Positions 1 through 6,960 of a stretch of DNA of 8,296 nucleotides are shown here, in pieces. Position numbers and translations under genes: made by a program. The stretch is taken from positions 1 to 8,296 of the forward strand of contig DASQLD010000728.1 in NCBI GenBank assembly GCA_035630195.1, read 5' to 3'. The stretch comes from DASQDN01 sp035630195. GTDB taxonomy: Bacteria > Acidobacteriota > Terriglobia > Bryobacterales > Bryobacteraceae. Each line of letters starts with the position of its first letter. The stretch's first letter is position 1. The notes under the pieces were generated by a model. The model had not been told where the DNA came from. It saw only the letters and a list, made by a program, of their open reading frames with translations, and did not search any database.

Positions 1-576
1 GGTTTTCGTCAGGAAGAGGGTGTGGATCCGAATGCGCAAACCGATACGTATTCAGCGGTAACCTTTTATATCGATAATTGGCGGTGGGCCGGTGTTCCGA
101 TTTATATAAGAAGCGGCAAGCATCTGCCGAAGCGCGTCACCGATATTGCAATCTATTTCAATCCTGCGCCTCATTCGCCGTTCTCGGGAGTGCAAAACTC
201 TGCGATACCGGCCGAGCCGAATCTTCTCATTTTGCGCATTCAGCCGGATGAGGGGATTTCCTTGCGGTTCCTGTCGAAGCATCCGGGCGAAGGGATGAAG
301 CTGCGCAATGTATCAATGGACTTCAACTATGGCGCAAGCTTCGGTGTGCGATCTCCATCGGCGTATGAGACGCTGCTGGTCGACGTGATGCTCGGCGACG
401 CGACGCTTTATACGCGTCAGGATATGGTGGAAGCGAGCTGGGCAGCAGTGCAGCCGATCCTTGATTATCGCGAACGGCATCCGGCGGATTTCCCGAACTA
501 TCCCGCGGGAAGCTGGGGGCCTGTCGATTCCGATAAGATGTTGGCGCGCAACGGTCACGCGTGGAGAAATCCGTAA
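1..576 (+). CDS. zwf: Glucose-6-phosphate 1-dehydrogenase, C-terminal part (5' end outside window)
   Basis: This is the last 191 codons of glucose-6-phosphate dehydrogenase, the NADP-dependent enzyme that oxidises glucose-6-phosphate to 6-phosphogluconolactone in the cytoplasm. The frame is open from base 1, so the GTG at 22 is an internal valine and not a start. The visible part belongs to the C-terminal catalytic/tetramer domain. It includes YIDNWRWAGVPIYIRSGK, the near-invariant G6PD block whose final Lys contacts the sugar phosphate, followed by beta-sheet segments. The end is family-typical: YPAGSWGP and a terminal region with LARNGHAWR. The NADP Rossmann domain and the RIDHYLGKE catalytic motif would lie upstream and cannot be checked. 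The TAA stop (574-576) shares its last base with the ATG of the next gene, opcA, which implies one operon and translational coupling. The identification is very secure. Confidence 0.97.
   Translation, partial: GFRQEEGVDPNAQTDTYSAVTFYIDNWRWAGVPIYIRSGKHLPKRVTDIAIYFNPAPHSPFSGVQNSAIPAEPNLLILRIQPDEGISLRFLSKHPGEGMKLRNVSMDFNYGASFGVRSPSAYETLLVDVMLGDATLYTRQDMVEASWAAVQPILDYRERHPADFPNYPAGSWGPVDSDKMLARNGHAWRNP
563..566 (+). promoter_or_regulatory. Shine-Dalgarno of opcA, inside the end of zwf
   Basis: GGAG lies 9 bases before the ATG at 576 and within the last zwf codons. It supports ATG 576 as the opcA start over the in-frame GTG at 561, which lies upstream of this motif. Confidence 0.6.
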
Positions 577-1574
577 TGCAAGCCGCTATTCGCCCTGAAC
601 GACTGCTGAAAGATCTTCGTAACCTGTGGGTGGATCTCGGCAAAGACGAGCCATCCGGAGTATTGCGCGCCTGCGCCATGACGATGATCGTTGTGGTGGA
701 GGAGGAGCGTGACGCCCAGGCGATCGGAGAGACTCTGGCGTCATTGATGCATGAGCATCCGAGCCGCGCGATTGTTTTGCGGGTGCGGCCAGAGCAGGAG
801 CCGTCGCTCTCGGCGCGAGTGTTTGCGCAGTGTTGGATGCCGTTCGGCAGCCGGCAGCAGATCTGCTGCGAACAGGTAGAAATCATCAGCAGCCTGGCGA
901 GCTTTGCGGATGTGCCGGCAGTGCTCCGCGGCCTCGCGGTTCCGGATTTGCCGGTGGTCCTTTACTGCCCGAGTGAGGCGCTGTGGCCGCATACCGAGTT
1001 CCTGAATCTATTGCCGCTGGCGTCGAAGCTGATTATCGATTCCGATCGGATCGAGAACTCGCCTCATGCGTTGACATATCTCAACAATCTCCCGGCAAGC
1101 ATTCGAAAGGCGGATCTGGTGTGGTCGCGGCTTACGCCATGGCGGGAAACGATCGCGCAGATATTTGAGAATCCAACGAACTTAAGATCGGTATTCGATC
1201 TCGAGGAAATTCAGATCCTCTACAACTGTCCGCATGGCGAGCCTTCCGCCGTGTACTATCTTGCCGGGTGGTTCATGAGTGTTCTTGGCGCGGGGGTGAA
1301 GATACGAATTGCCCCTGGAGTCGGGCCTGAATACGCGTCTGTCGCCCATGTGCTGTTGCGTGGACCTAAAACGCTGGCAACCATCGATCTCATCGCCGCG
1401 GATACTCTGGAAGTTACTGTGAATGACGAGCATCAACAGATTGCTGTACTGCCTACGCTGACGGAGGGCGAGGCGCTGCGACAGGAACTCTCGATTGCCG
1501 AACGCGATCAAAGATTTGAAGACGCGCTCGGACTGGGACAACTCATGTACTTCGGACAGAGTCAACAATCGTAA
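576..1574 (+). CDS. opcA: Glucose-6-phosphate dehydrogenase assembly/activator protein OpcA
   Basis: This 332-residue protein matches the OpcA family, which in cyanobacteria is needed for assembly and allosteric activation of glucose-6-phosphate dehydrogenase. The N-terminal domain (about 30-195) has the conserved RACAMTMIVVVEEE strand, the HPSRAIVL motif (61-68), VPDLPVVLYCPSEALWP (122-138) and SRLTPWRE (184-191). The C-terminal domain (about 200-330) starts at the NPTNLRSVFDLEEIQILY region and ends in a polar tail. No signal peptide or membrane segment is visible, so it should be cytoplasmic. The start at ATG 576 overlaps the zwf stop as TAATG and has GGAG 9 bases upstream; an in-frame GTG at 561 would add five residues. 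It lies between zwf and pgl, exactly where an OpcA is expected. It has six cysteines (33, 86, 97, 98, 131, 218), including an adjacent pair. Family knowledge comes mostly from Cyanobacteria and Actinobacteria, so the function here is inferred. Confidence 0.92.
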   Translation: MQAAIRPERLLKDLRNLWVDLGKDEPSGVLRACAMTMIVVVEEERDAQAIGETLASLMHEHPSRAIVLRVRPEQEPSLSARVFAQCWMPFGSRQQICCEQVEIISSLASFADVPAVLRGLAVPDLPVVLYCPSEALWPHTEFLNLLPLASKLIIDSDRIENSPHALTYLNNLPASIRKADLVWSRLTPWRETIAQIFENPTNLRSVFDLEEIQILYNCPHGEPSAVYYLAGWFMSVLGAGVKIRIAPGVGPEYASVAHVLLRGPKTLATIDLIAADTLEVTVNDEHQQIAVLPTLTEGEALRQELSIAERDQRFEDALGLGQLMYFGQSQQS

Positions 1575-1578
1575 CGGG

Positions 1579-2289
1579 ATGGCGCCCGATCTCAGAACGT
1601 TCCCGGATGCGCAGACGGCTGCAGAAGCTTGCGGTCAGCACATCCTTCAGCTTCTGCAATCCGCTATCACAGGGAATGGTGGGGCGACGCTGGCGATATC
1701 CGGCGGGTCCACACCTAAGCTGATGTTTGCGGCGATGGCTAAAGCGAAATTCGATTGGAAGCTTGTGCATTTGTTCTGGGTAGACGAACGCGCAGTGCCT
1801 CGCGACGATGAGCAGAGCAACTATCGGCACGCCGAAGAGCATCTCATTCGCCCGTGCAAGATCCGGCATGTTCATCGCATCCCGGCTGAGCTACCGCCGA
1901 AGCAAGCCGCCAAACACTACACCTCAGACATCCGCGAGCACTTTCAAATAGCTGACGGTGAACTGCCGCACTTCGATGTGGTGCATCTGGGAATCGGGGC
2001 GGACGCGCATACCGCGAGTCTCTTTCCGGGTGAGCCGCTGATCGCCGATAGACAAGGAATTGCCGCAGCCGTGTATGTCGCTAAGATTCCGCAATGGCGC
2101 ATCACGTTGCTGCCAGGAGTGCTGCTTGCGGCGCGAAACATTGCGGTTCTGGCGGCAGGGGAAGATAAGAAGCAAGCCCTACAAGCGATTTTGGAGGGGC
2201 CTGCTGCACCTGTGGAATTCCCAGCGCAGATTGTGGTCAAGTACACCCGGCGTCCGGTGTTTTTTCTCGATCAAGCGGCGACTGAGTGA
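1579..2289 (+). CDS. pgl: 6-phosphogluconolactonase (DevB type)
   Basis: This 236-residue cytoplasmic enzyme hydrolyses 6-phosphogluconolactone to 6-phosphogluconate, the second step of the oxidative pentose phosphate pathway. It belongs to the glucosamine-6-phosphate isomerase/6PGL superfamily. Three signature blocks are visible: LAISGGSTPKLMF (38-50, phosphate loop), FWVDERAVPRDDEQSNYR (66-83), and GADAHTASLFPG (140-151) carrying the catalytic His. The usual form of the last block is G-x-DGHTASLFPG, so here Ala replaces the Gly before the His. A C-terminal AGEDKK (193-198) also fits the family, and the length is typical. The open frame extends upstream into opcA. ATG 1579 is preferred because homology begins just after it and it lies four bases after the opcA stop. 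No clear Shine-Dalgarno is present, so translation is probably coupled to opcA. Confidence 0.95.
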   Translation: MAPDLRTFPDAQTAAEACGQHILQLLQSAITGNGGATLAISGGSTPKLMFAAMAKAKFDWKLVHLFWVDERAVPRDDEQSNYRHAEEHLIRPCKIRHVHRIPAELPPKQAAKHYTSDIREHFQIADGELPHFDVVHLGIGADAHTASLFPGEPLIADRQGIAAAVYVAKIPQWRITLLPGVLLAARNIAVLAAGEDKKQALQAILEGPAAPVEFPAQIVVKYTRRPVFFLDQAATE

Positions 2290-2325
2290 AACGCCTTAGA
2301 CGAACCGTTACCTCTTAGTACCTCA

Positions 2326-2342
2326 GTGCTATGTCGTGCTAT
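2326..2342 (+). repeat. Short direct repeat GTGCTAT, 10-base period
   Basis: GTGCTAT occurs at 2326-2332 and again at 2336-2342, exactly one helical turn apart. The second copy overlaps the proposed extended -10 element before the large SBBP gene. It could be a regulator half-site pair or chance. Confidence 0.35.
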
Positions 2343-2345
2343 ATT
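2337..2345 (+). promoter_or_regulatory. Putative extended -10 promoter element for the SBBP-repeat gene
   Basis: TGCTATATT fits the extended -10 pattern TGn-TATATT. It lies in the 70-base gap between the pgl stop and the ATG at 2360. No convincing -35 hexamer lies 16-18 bases upstream, which is tolerated at extended -10 promoters. Transcription would begin near 2352, leaving a leader of only about 8 bases. This is inferred from sequence alone. Confidence 0.4.
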
Positions 2346-2359
2346 GCCCGGATAGAACG

Positions 2360-5300
2360 ATGATTCTTGTATCTCGGATTACAGCAGTGCTGGCGAGCGC
2401 CACGTGTATTTTCGCAGCCGGCATCCCTCAGAGTTTGCTCGTTCCTTCCCAACAGAAAAAGTTGACGGATTCACAAGTTCGAATGCCGTTGACGTTCGAG
2501 CCGAATCGAGGGCAGGCGCCGTCAGACGTCCGCTGGATATCACGGACGCCGGATCGCACTCTGCTGCTGACGGCGAGTGAAGCTCTTCTTGTCATGAACG
2601 GCGAGAAGGCTACGACGGTGCGAATGAAGCTCACTGGTTCGAACGCCGATGCGCGTACGGAAGGCGTCGACAAACTAAAGAGCATCAGCAATTATTTCCT
2701 TGACAATGATCCGAGCCAATGGCGAACCGCCATACCGCACTATGCTCGTGTGAAGTACAAGGCAGTTTATCCCGGCGTTGATCTTGTCTATTACGGCGCC
2801 CATCGCGAGCTTGAGTACGACTTCGTGGTTGCGCCCGGCGCGGACAGCAGTCAGATTGAACTTGCTTACGAAGGCGCTGACAAGCTCCGTGTTGAGGCGA
2901 ATGGCGATCTGATCTTGGAAGTCAACGGGCGGAGTATTCGCCAACTACGTCCGAAGGTCTATCAAATGATCGGCGGTAAGAAGCAGGAGATCGCTGCAGG
3001 GTATCGAATTCGAAATGGCAAGCGAGTGGAGTTCGCGCTAGCAAAGTACGACCGCAAGCGTGAGTTGATAATCGATCCTGTCCTGCAGTACTCGACGTAT
3101 TTCGGGCAGGAAGGGCAGGACCAAAGCCTCTCGGTGGCTACGAATGCGACGGGAGATATCTATATCACCGGGCAGACGGCGTCAACGCGATTTCAAACCA
3201 GCGGTAAAGCCCAGCCCGAGCCCGGAGGAAACTCCGACGCATTCATTGCGAAGTTTACCGGCGGCGGCGATATGTTGTGGACGTCCTATCTTGGCGGCCG
3301 GCAGGTTGATGTCGGAAGAAGCATTGCCGTGGATGAAAGCGGGAATGCCTATGTGGTGGGAACCACGAATTCTCCGGAATTCCCGATGCGCAATGCAGCA
3401 TATGAAACGTTTGCGGGGACATTCGACGCATTCCTGACGAAGATCTCGAGCGATGGGCAGCAGTTCCTCTACAGCACGTTTTTAGGCGGCTCGCAGTATG
3501 ATGATGCGCTCGATGTAGCTGTGAATGCGCAGGGTGATGCGTATGTGGCGGGGCAGACATTGTCGTTTGACCTGCCTGTGCGGAACGCCTTCGCAACGGC
3601 ACCGGCCGGCGGCGGACAGGACACCTTCGTTGTGAAGCTTGCGACCACCCGAACCAACGTATTTTACTTTACATACGTTGGTGGAAATGGTGTCGATCTT
3701 GCGACTGGCCTGGCGATTGACGCCCAGGGTAACGCCTATGTTTGCGGGGGGACCACATCCACCGTGTTCCCGCTGCAGAGTCCTCTACAGCCGGCTGCGC
3801 GCGGGGCACAAGAAGCGTTTCTTTATAAGCTGGGGCCCAACGGAAACACCCTGCTTTATTCGACATTTCTGGGCGGGGCGTTGGACGATCTGGCCTTCCG
3901 GGTGGCGGTTGACGCAACGGGCGCAGCGTACTTACTGGGACATACCAGATCTACGGATTTTCCGGTGCGCGGGGCATTTCAAACGACTTTAGGCGGCGGA
4001 TCGGACGTTTTCGTGAGTAAGATTTCTCCGGCCGGCGATGCACTTGTGTACTCCACTTTTGTCGGAGGGTCGCTGGACGACCTCGGCTTTGCCGATATCG
4101 TCGTCGATGCCGCGGGCTCGGCATACGTGGCCGGCTATACGAGTTCAACGAACTTCCCGACGCGCGCCCCTATTCAGGCCAGCTTGAACGGCGGAAGGAA
4201 CGACGCGTTTGTGGCAAGGGTCAGTCCGCAGGGTAATTCGCTACTGTACTCGACCTATATAGGCGGAAGAGAGCAGGACGAGATTCTGGGTCTGGCGCTC
4301 GACCGTACGGGGCAGGTTGTGATCGCGGGTCGAACATCATCGCCGGACTTTCCGCAGGCGACGAATCAATTCATCGGCAACACTCTGGGCCAATTCGATA
4401 TCTTCCTTGCGCGGTTGTCTGCCGATACCGCCATAAACTTTATCAGTGCGACGCCTATGGCATTGACGTTTAATGCGCGTGCCGGCGTCGATACGCCAAC
4501 TCAGACGGTTGCGCTTGCTTCCGCTGGAGCACCTGTCACATTTAGCGTGGGTTCGAATCAACCCTGGCTGCGCGTGTCCCCCGAATCGGGAACAACGCCG
4601 GCAACATTGACGTTCTCAATTGTTCCGGGCTCGCTCCCACCTGCGAATGCGGTAGCTACGGTGGTGGTGAATGCGCCGGCCGCTTCGAACGCCATAAATA
4701 TCGCAGTTACGTTGAACGTGACTGTTGCCGCGGCCATCACCGGTGTGACTCCAAATCCGCTTCCACGATCCGATCAGAATACGGATATCGTGATTCAGGG
4801 GACGGGGTTCCAGAATCCTCCGACGGTTCGTGTGAACGGGACCGCAGTAACATCGTTATTCGTCAGCGCCACAAGTGTGCGGGCGACTATTCCAGCCAGT
4901 GTTATGACGGCCGCTCAACCGCTTCAGATCGTGGTTGCCAATCCGGATGGCACGCAGTCGCCGGCGTTCTCCTTGCCGTTCGCTTCGGCCGGAGGACCGG
5001 TAGTGTCGGCGAGCGGAATCGTAAATGGCGCGAGCGGACTAGCAGGACCTGTCGCTCCGGGCGAGATCATTACGATCTACGGCACGGGATTCGGACCGGC
5101 GGCGCCGGTGCGGGGAACGTTCGTGAATGGCATACTCGAATCGACTGTTGGAGAGACGCGTGTGTTGGTGGATGGAGTTGCGGCTCCGATCATTTCAGCC
5201 GCTTCGAACCAAGTCAGCGCGATTGTTCCGTACTCGGTGTTGGGTCGGGAATCGGTTGGCGTTGAGGTTGAATATCGGGGACAGCGAGCACCCGCTGTTC

Positions 5301-5710
5301 GTTTGAACACGACTTCGGCATCGCCGGGATTGTTTACGCTGAATAACTCGGGTACGGGTCAAGCGGCTGCGACGAATCAGGACGGATCATTTAATAGCGC
5401 CGAGACTCCCGCGGCGGGTGGATCTGTGATCACCCTGTTCGGTACGGGCGAAGGTCTCGCTCTCCCGGCTGGAGCTGACGGCCGGCAGATCACTGGCGAA
5501 CCGCCGAGACCCGTGGCGCAAGTGTTGGTTCTCATCGGAGGGATGCCCGCCCAAGTCGAGTATGCCGGCGGCAGCCCCGGTTCTGTAGCGGGATTGCTTC
5601 AGATCAACGTTCGTCTTCCAGCCGGTTTGTCGGCGGGCGCGGCGATCCCGGTCCAAGTGAGTATCGGCGGAGTTACGAGCCGTGACGGAGTCACGATCGC
5701 AATTCGATAA
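2360..5710 (+). CDS. Large exported SBBP-repeat beta-propeller protein with Solibacter-type C-terminal domain
   Basis: This 1116-residue protein is probably extracytoplasmic. Residues 1-22 form a signal peptide (MILVSRITAVLASATCIFAA). Residues 43-240 form the N-terminal domain common in SBBP proteins (DUF7948-like), starting FEPNRGQAP and including VYPGVDLVYYG, LEYDFVVAPGAD and ELIIDPVLQYSTYFG. Seven SBBP repeats follow (about 243-689). A BACON-like beta-sandwich (about 691-789) contains SNQPWLRVSPESG. An IPT/TIG-like Ig domain (about 791-874) has ITGVTPNPLP and VIQGTGF. The C-terminus (about 881-1116) has SGIVNGASG, APGEIITIYGTGFGP, VSAIVPYSV, SASPGLF and LLQINVRLPAG, the pattern of TIGR03437 as I recall it. 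ATG 2360 is preferred over GTG 2336, because it places the hydrophobic segment at the N-terminus and the GTG overlaps the putative -10 element. No catalytic motif is visible. A surface adhesion or glycan-binding role is possible but unproven. The next gene starts nine bases downstream, so the two are probably co-transcribed. Confidence 0.9.
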   Translation: MILVSRITAVLASATCIFAAGIPQSLLVPSQQKKLTDSQVRMPLTFEPNRGQAPSDVRWISRTPDRTLLLTASEALLVMNGEKATTVRMKLTGSNADARTEGVDKLKSISNYFLDNDPSQWRTAIPHYARVKYKAVYPGVDLVYYGAHRELEYDFVVAPGADSSQIELAYEGADKLRVEANGDLILEVNGRSIRQLRPKVYQMIGGKKQEIAAGYRIRNGKRVEFALAKYDRKRELIIDPVLQYSTYFGQEGQDQSLSVATNATGDIYITGQTASTRFQTSGKAQPEPGGNSDAFIAKFTGGGDMLWTSYLGGRQVDVGRSIAVDESGNAYVVGTTNSPEFPMRNAAYETFAGTFDAFLTKISSDGQQFLYSTFLGGSQYDDALDVAVNAQGDAYVAGQTLSFDLPVRNAFATAPAGGGQDTFVVKLATTRTNVFYFTYVGGNGVDLATGLAIDAQGNAYVCGGTTSTVFPLQSPLQPAARGAQEAFLYKLGPNGNTLLYSTFLGGALDDLAFRVAVDATGAAYLLGHTRSTDFPVRGAFQTTLGGGSDVFVSKISPAGDALVYSTFVGGSLDDLGFADIVVDAAGSAYVAGYTSSTNFPTRAPIQASLNGGRNDAFVARVSPQGNSLLYSTYIGGREQDEILGLALDRTGQVVIAGRTSSPDFPQATNQFIGNTLGQFDIFLARLSADTAINFISATPMALTFNARAGVDTPTQTVALASAGAPVTFSVGSNQPWLRVSPESGTTPATLTFSIVPGSLPPANAVATVVVNAPAASNAINIAVTLNVTVAAAITGVTPNPLPRSDQNTDIVIQGTGFQNPPTVRVNGTAVTSLFVSATSVRATIPASVMTAAQPLQIVVANPDGTQSPAFSLPFASAGGPVVSASGIVNGASGLAGPVAPGEIITIYGTGFGPAAPVRGTFVNGILESTVGETRVLVDGVAAPIISAASNQVSAIVPYSVLGRESVGVEVEYRGQRAPAVRLNTTSASPGLFTLNNSGTGQAAATNQDGSFNSAETPAAGGSVITLFGTGEGLALPAGADGRQITGEPPRPVAQVLVLIGGMPAQVEYAGGSPGSVAGLLQINVRLPAGLSAGAAIPVQVSIGGVTSRDGVTIAIR
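3086..4426 (+). repeat. Seven tandem SBBP protein repeats (about 64 codons each)
   Basis: Protein-level repeats begin at about 3086, 3275, 3467, 3662, 3854, 4046 and 4244. The approximate consensus is YSTyLGG..xD.a..iAvDa.GnaYvaG.T.S.dFP, followed by a GG.DaFvaKlsp.G end. Spacings are 63, 64, 65, 64, 64 and 66 residues. DNA identity between units is low, so these are old duplications and not a fresh tandem array. Unit 1 is the most divergent: it lacks the FP pair and has FGQ in place of LGG. Seven units would suit one closed seven-bladed propeller. Confidence 0.85.
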
Positions 5711-5719
5711 GCTTGAGCG

Positions 5720-6613
5720 ATGCTGTCCCGTCGCGACGTCTTTCGCTGCCTGGTTGGCGGGCTTGCCTTTCGACGGATCGCTACTCCGCTCGAGGTGGAG
5801 CGGCTTGAGCGTGATAGTCCACTGCCATCGATATCGAAACAGACGGGCTCCTATCGCGCAGATGCGGCAATTTCCTTTCTTGGGATGACGGTACTCCGTC
5901 GAAAGGGTGTGGGCGGGGGATCGATCGAGTTTGAAGAGGCGCAAAACGAGAGCCTACGCAAACTCAATATCACGTTCAAGGCAGGATCTCTTCCCGATCG
6001 CGCGGGCGGGTTGAATCGCGTCGGATACATTCAGGAGATTTGCGTCGAAGAGAAATCGAAGTTACGCGAAGCTGCTTACTTTGGGATCATGACGTCATCT
6101 CCTGAAGAGAGTTTTGCCGATGCGAAGGGCGCTCTCAATAAGCAAGACAAAGATGGGCTACGCTACACGGCGATAGACGGAGTGAATCTCACCGGGCGCG
6201 GACGCAGCGCTTCGCATCGATGGATCTTTCCGGCGGACTTCAACTGGTCACGCTTCGATGCGCTGGTAACCACGGCTGTCGAACGGACAAGATCGGCGGA
6301 GTCGCAATGGCGCCAGTTGGACTCCGAAGCTGGAACGACACCGGCTACATTTCTTTACGTTGTCTTGCGCGCTTTACAGTCGGATGGCCGCAGTTCCGAG
6401 TCGAAGTACATGTTCGGTCCGGAGCGTTTTCACTTGAAGACGGAGAAGATTCCGGAATCGAGCGGCGTCACACGGTTGAAGGGCGAGATCTTCAATGAAA
6501 TGACCAGAAAGAAGACTCATTTCAACGTCTGGTTCAAGGCCAATACCATTCTGCCGACACGAATCGAGTTTCAGCCTAAATCGTACCTGCGTCTCGTGTT
6601 CGAAACCGTGTAG
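5720..6613 (+). CDS. Hypothetical protein with Tat-like N-terminus
   Basis: I do not recognise a named family for this 297-residue protein. The N-terminus MLSRRDVFRCLVGGLAF carries the twin-arginine pattern S-R-R-x-V-F-R (3-9). The hydrophobic stretch after it is only about 8 residues and is followed by RR, so export by Tat is uncertain. No lipobox precedes Cys10. The rest looks like a mostly beta fold: YRADAAISFLGMTVLRRKGVGGG (45-67), many alternating polar and apolar segments, and a C-terminal half with HFNVWF (267-272) and LPTRIEFQPKSYLRLVFE (278-295). That ending loosely recalls DUF3108/DUF6134-like periplasmic proteins that report on lipid or polymer handling, but the resemblance is weak. 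ATG 5720 lies nine bases after the SBBP gene's stop with only a poor GAG upstream, suggesting co-transcription and perhaps coupling. Codon use resembles its neighbours, so the gene is probably real. Confidence 0.75.
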   Translation: MLSRRDVFRCLVGGLAFRRIATPLEVERLERDSPLPSISKQTGSYRADAAISFLGMTVLRRKGVGGGSIEFEEAQNESLRKLNITFKAGSLPDRAGGLNRVGYIQEICVEEKSKLREAAYFGIMTSSPEESFADAKGALNKQDKDGLRYTAIDGVNLTGRGRSASHRWIFPADFNWSRFDALVTTAVERTRSAESQWRQLDSEAGTTPATFLYVVLRALQSDGRSSESKYMFGPERFHLKTEKIPESSGVTRLKGEIFNEMTRKKTHFNVWFKANTILPTRIEFQPKSYLRLVFETV

Positions 6614-6614
6614 C

Positions 6615-6620
6615 TATAAT
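6615..6620 (+). promoter_or_regulatory. Perfect TATAAT -10 hexamer before the small His/Cys gene
   Basis: TATAAT begins two bases after the stop of the 297-residue gene and ends 11 bases before the ATG at 6632. Initiation would fall near 6627, giving a leader of about five bases. No good -35 box is seen 16-18 bases upstream, and no Shine-Dalgarno sits at normal distance, which is consistent with a nearly leaderless message. This is inferred only. Confidence 0.45.
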
Positions 6621-6631
6621 AAAGCTGGCGG

Positions 6632-6913
6632 ATGCAGCAAAGATCTTTACGGGCCATCATCGCGCTGTTGCTCGTCTTCGGGTTCTTATCCGTGGCGGCA
6701 GCGTCGGTTTCGCCCGGGCACTTACACGGTACGCAAAAGGCGCACTCGTGTTCTGTCTGCCAGCTCAGCCTGGCTCAACTACCGGTATCGTCTGAGCTGC
6801 TTTCTATCTGGCCACCGGACGGCAGCAGTCACAATCTCTTTGCAGAAATCGCAAGCCTTTACTCCGGCAGTGCGACTCTAAGCCGGACTTCTCGCGGTCC
6901 TCCACAAGCGTAG
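6632..6913 (+). CDS. Small secreted His/Cys-rich putative metal-binding protein (DUF2946-like)
   Basis: This is a 93-residue protein. Residues 1-24 form a clear signal peptide: R4 and R7, then AIIALLLVFGFLSVAAAS. Just after cleavage comes a compact metal-ligand cluster, GHLHGTQKAHSCSVCQL (29-45), with His30, His32, His38, Cys40 and Cys43; the last three form H-x-C-x2-C. The C-terminus ends in SRGPPQA. Small proteins of the DUF2946 type share this layout: signal peptide, His/Cys motif and an R-[GA]-P-P tail. They often sit beside TonB receptors for copper or zinc. The gene lies 88 bases upstream of a ZnuD-like receptor gene, which supports a periplasmic metal-binding or sensing role. The TATAAT at 6615 suggests its own promoter. 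The family link is by pattern memory and not by alignment. Confidence 0.78.
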   Translation: MQQRSLRAIIALLLVFGFLSVAAASVSPGHLHGTQKAHSCSVCQLSLAQLPVSSELLSIWPPDGSSHNLFAEIASLYSGSATLSRTSRGPPQA

Positions 6914-6933
6914 TTCGCTCGCCTTTCGATAAC

Positions 6934-6960
6934 ACCCGGAGTCCATCAGGACGGACGGGT
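6934..6960 (+). other. Imperfect hairpin between the small His/Cys gene and the TonB receptor gene
   Basis: ACCCG (6934-6938) pairs with CGGGT (6956-6960). Inside it GTCC (6941-6944) pairs with GGAC (6949-6952) around an ATCA loop, with a small GA/GGA internal bulge. It starts 20 bases after the upstream stop and ends 41 bases before the receptor ATG. No T-run follows, so a standard intrinsic terminator is unlikely. An mRNA processing, stability or attenuation element is possible. GATAAC (6928-6933) and GTTATC (6979-6984) form an outer inverted pair. TATCAG is also repeated directly at 6974-6979 and 6981-6986. Confidence 0.45.

Noticed and set aside
323..886. 187-codon open frame on the - strand across the zwf/opcA junction
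   Set aside because: It lies opposite two secure genes, its product has biased Arg/Ser composition and no recognisable motif. It is a shadow frame of GC-rich coding DNA.
2316..2331. Six-pair hairpin with CTCA loop after pgl as an intrinsic terminator
   Set aside because: The stem is AT-rich with one wobble pair and no T-run follows. It is too weak to call.
2336..2359. GTG at 2336 as start of the SBBP protein
   Set aside because: It would put a polar stretch before the signal peptide and overlap the proposed -10 element. ATG 2360 gives a normal signal peptide.
3086..4426. Recent tandem DNA duplication or CRISPR-like array
   Set aside because: The periodicity exists at protein level only. 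DNA identity between units is low and there is no constant repeat with variable spacers.
5682..5888. 68-codon + frame overlapping the start of the 297-residue gene, tested as a frameshifted continuation of its signal peptide
   Set aside because: It contains a modest hydrophobic patch but no Tat motif, and merging frames would need an indel with no other support.
5387..5944. 185-codon open frame on the - strand across the end of the SBBP gene
   Set aside because: It is antisense to the conserved C-terminal domain and the start of the next gene, and has no motif, signal peptide or ribosome site.
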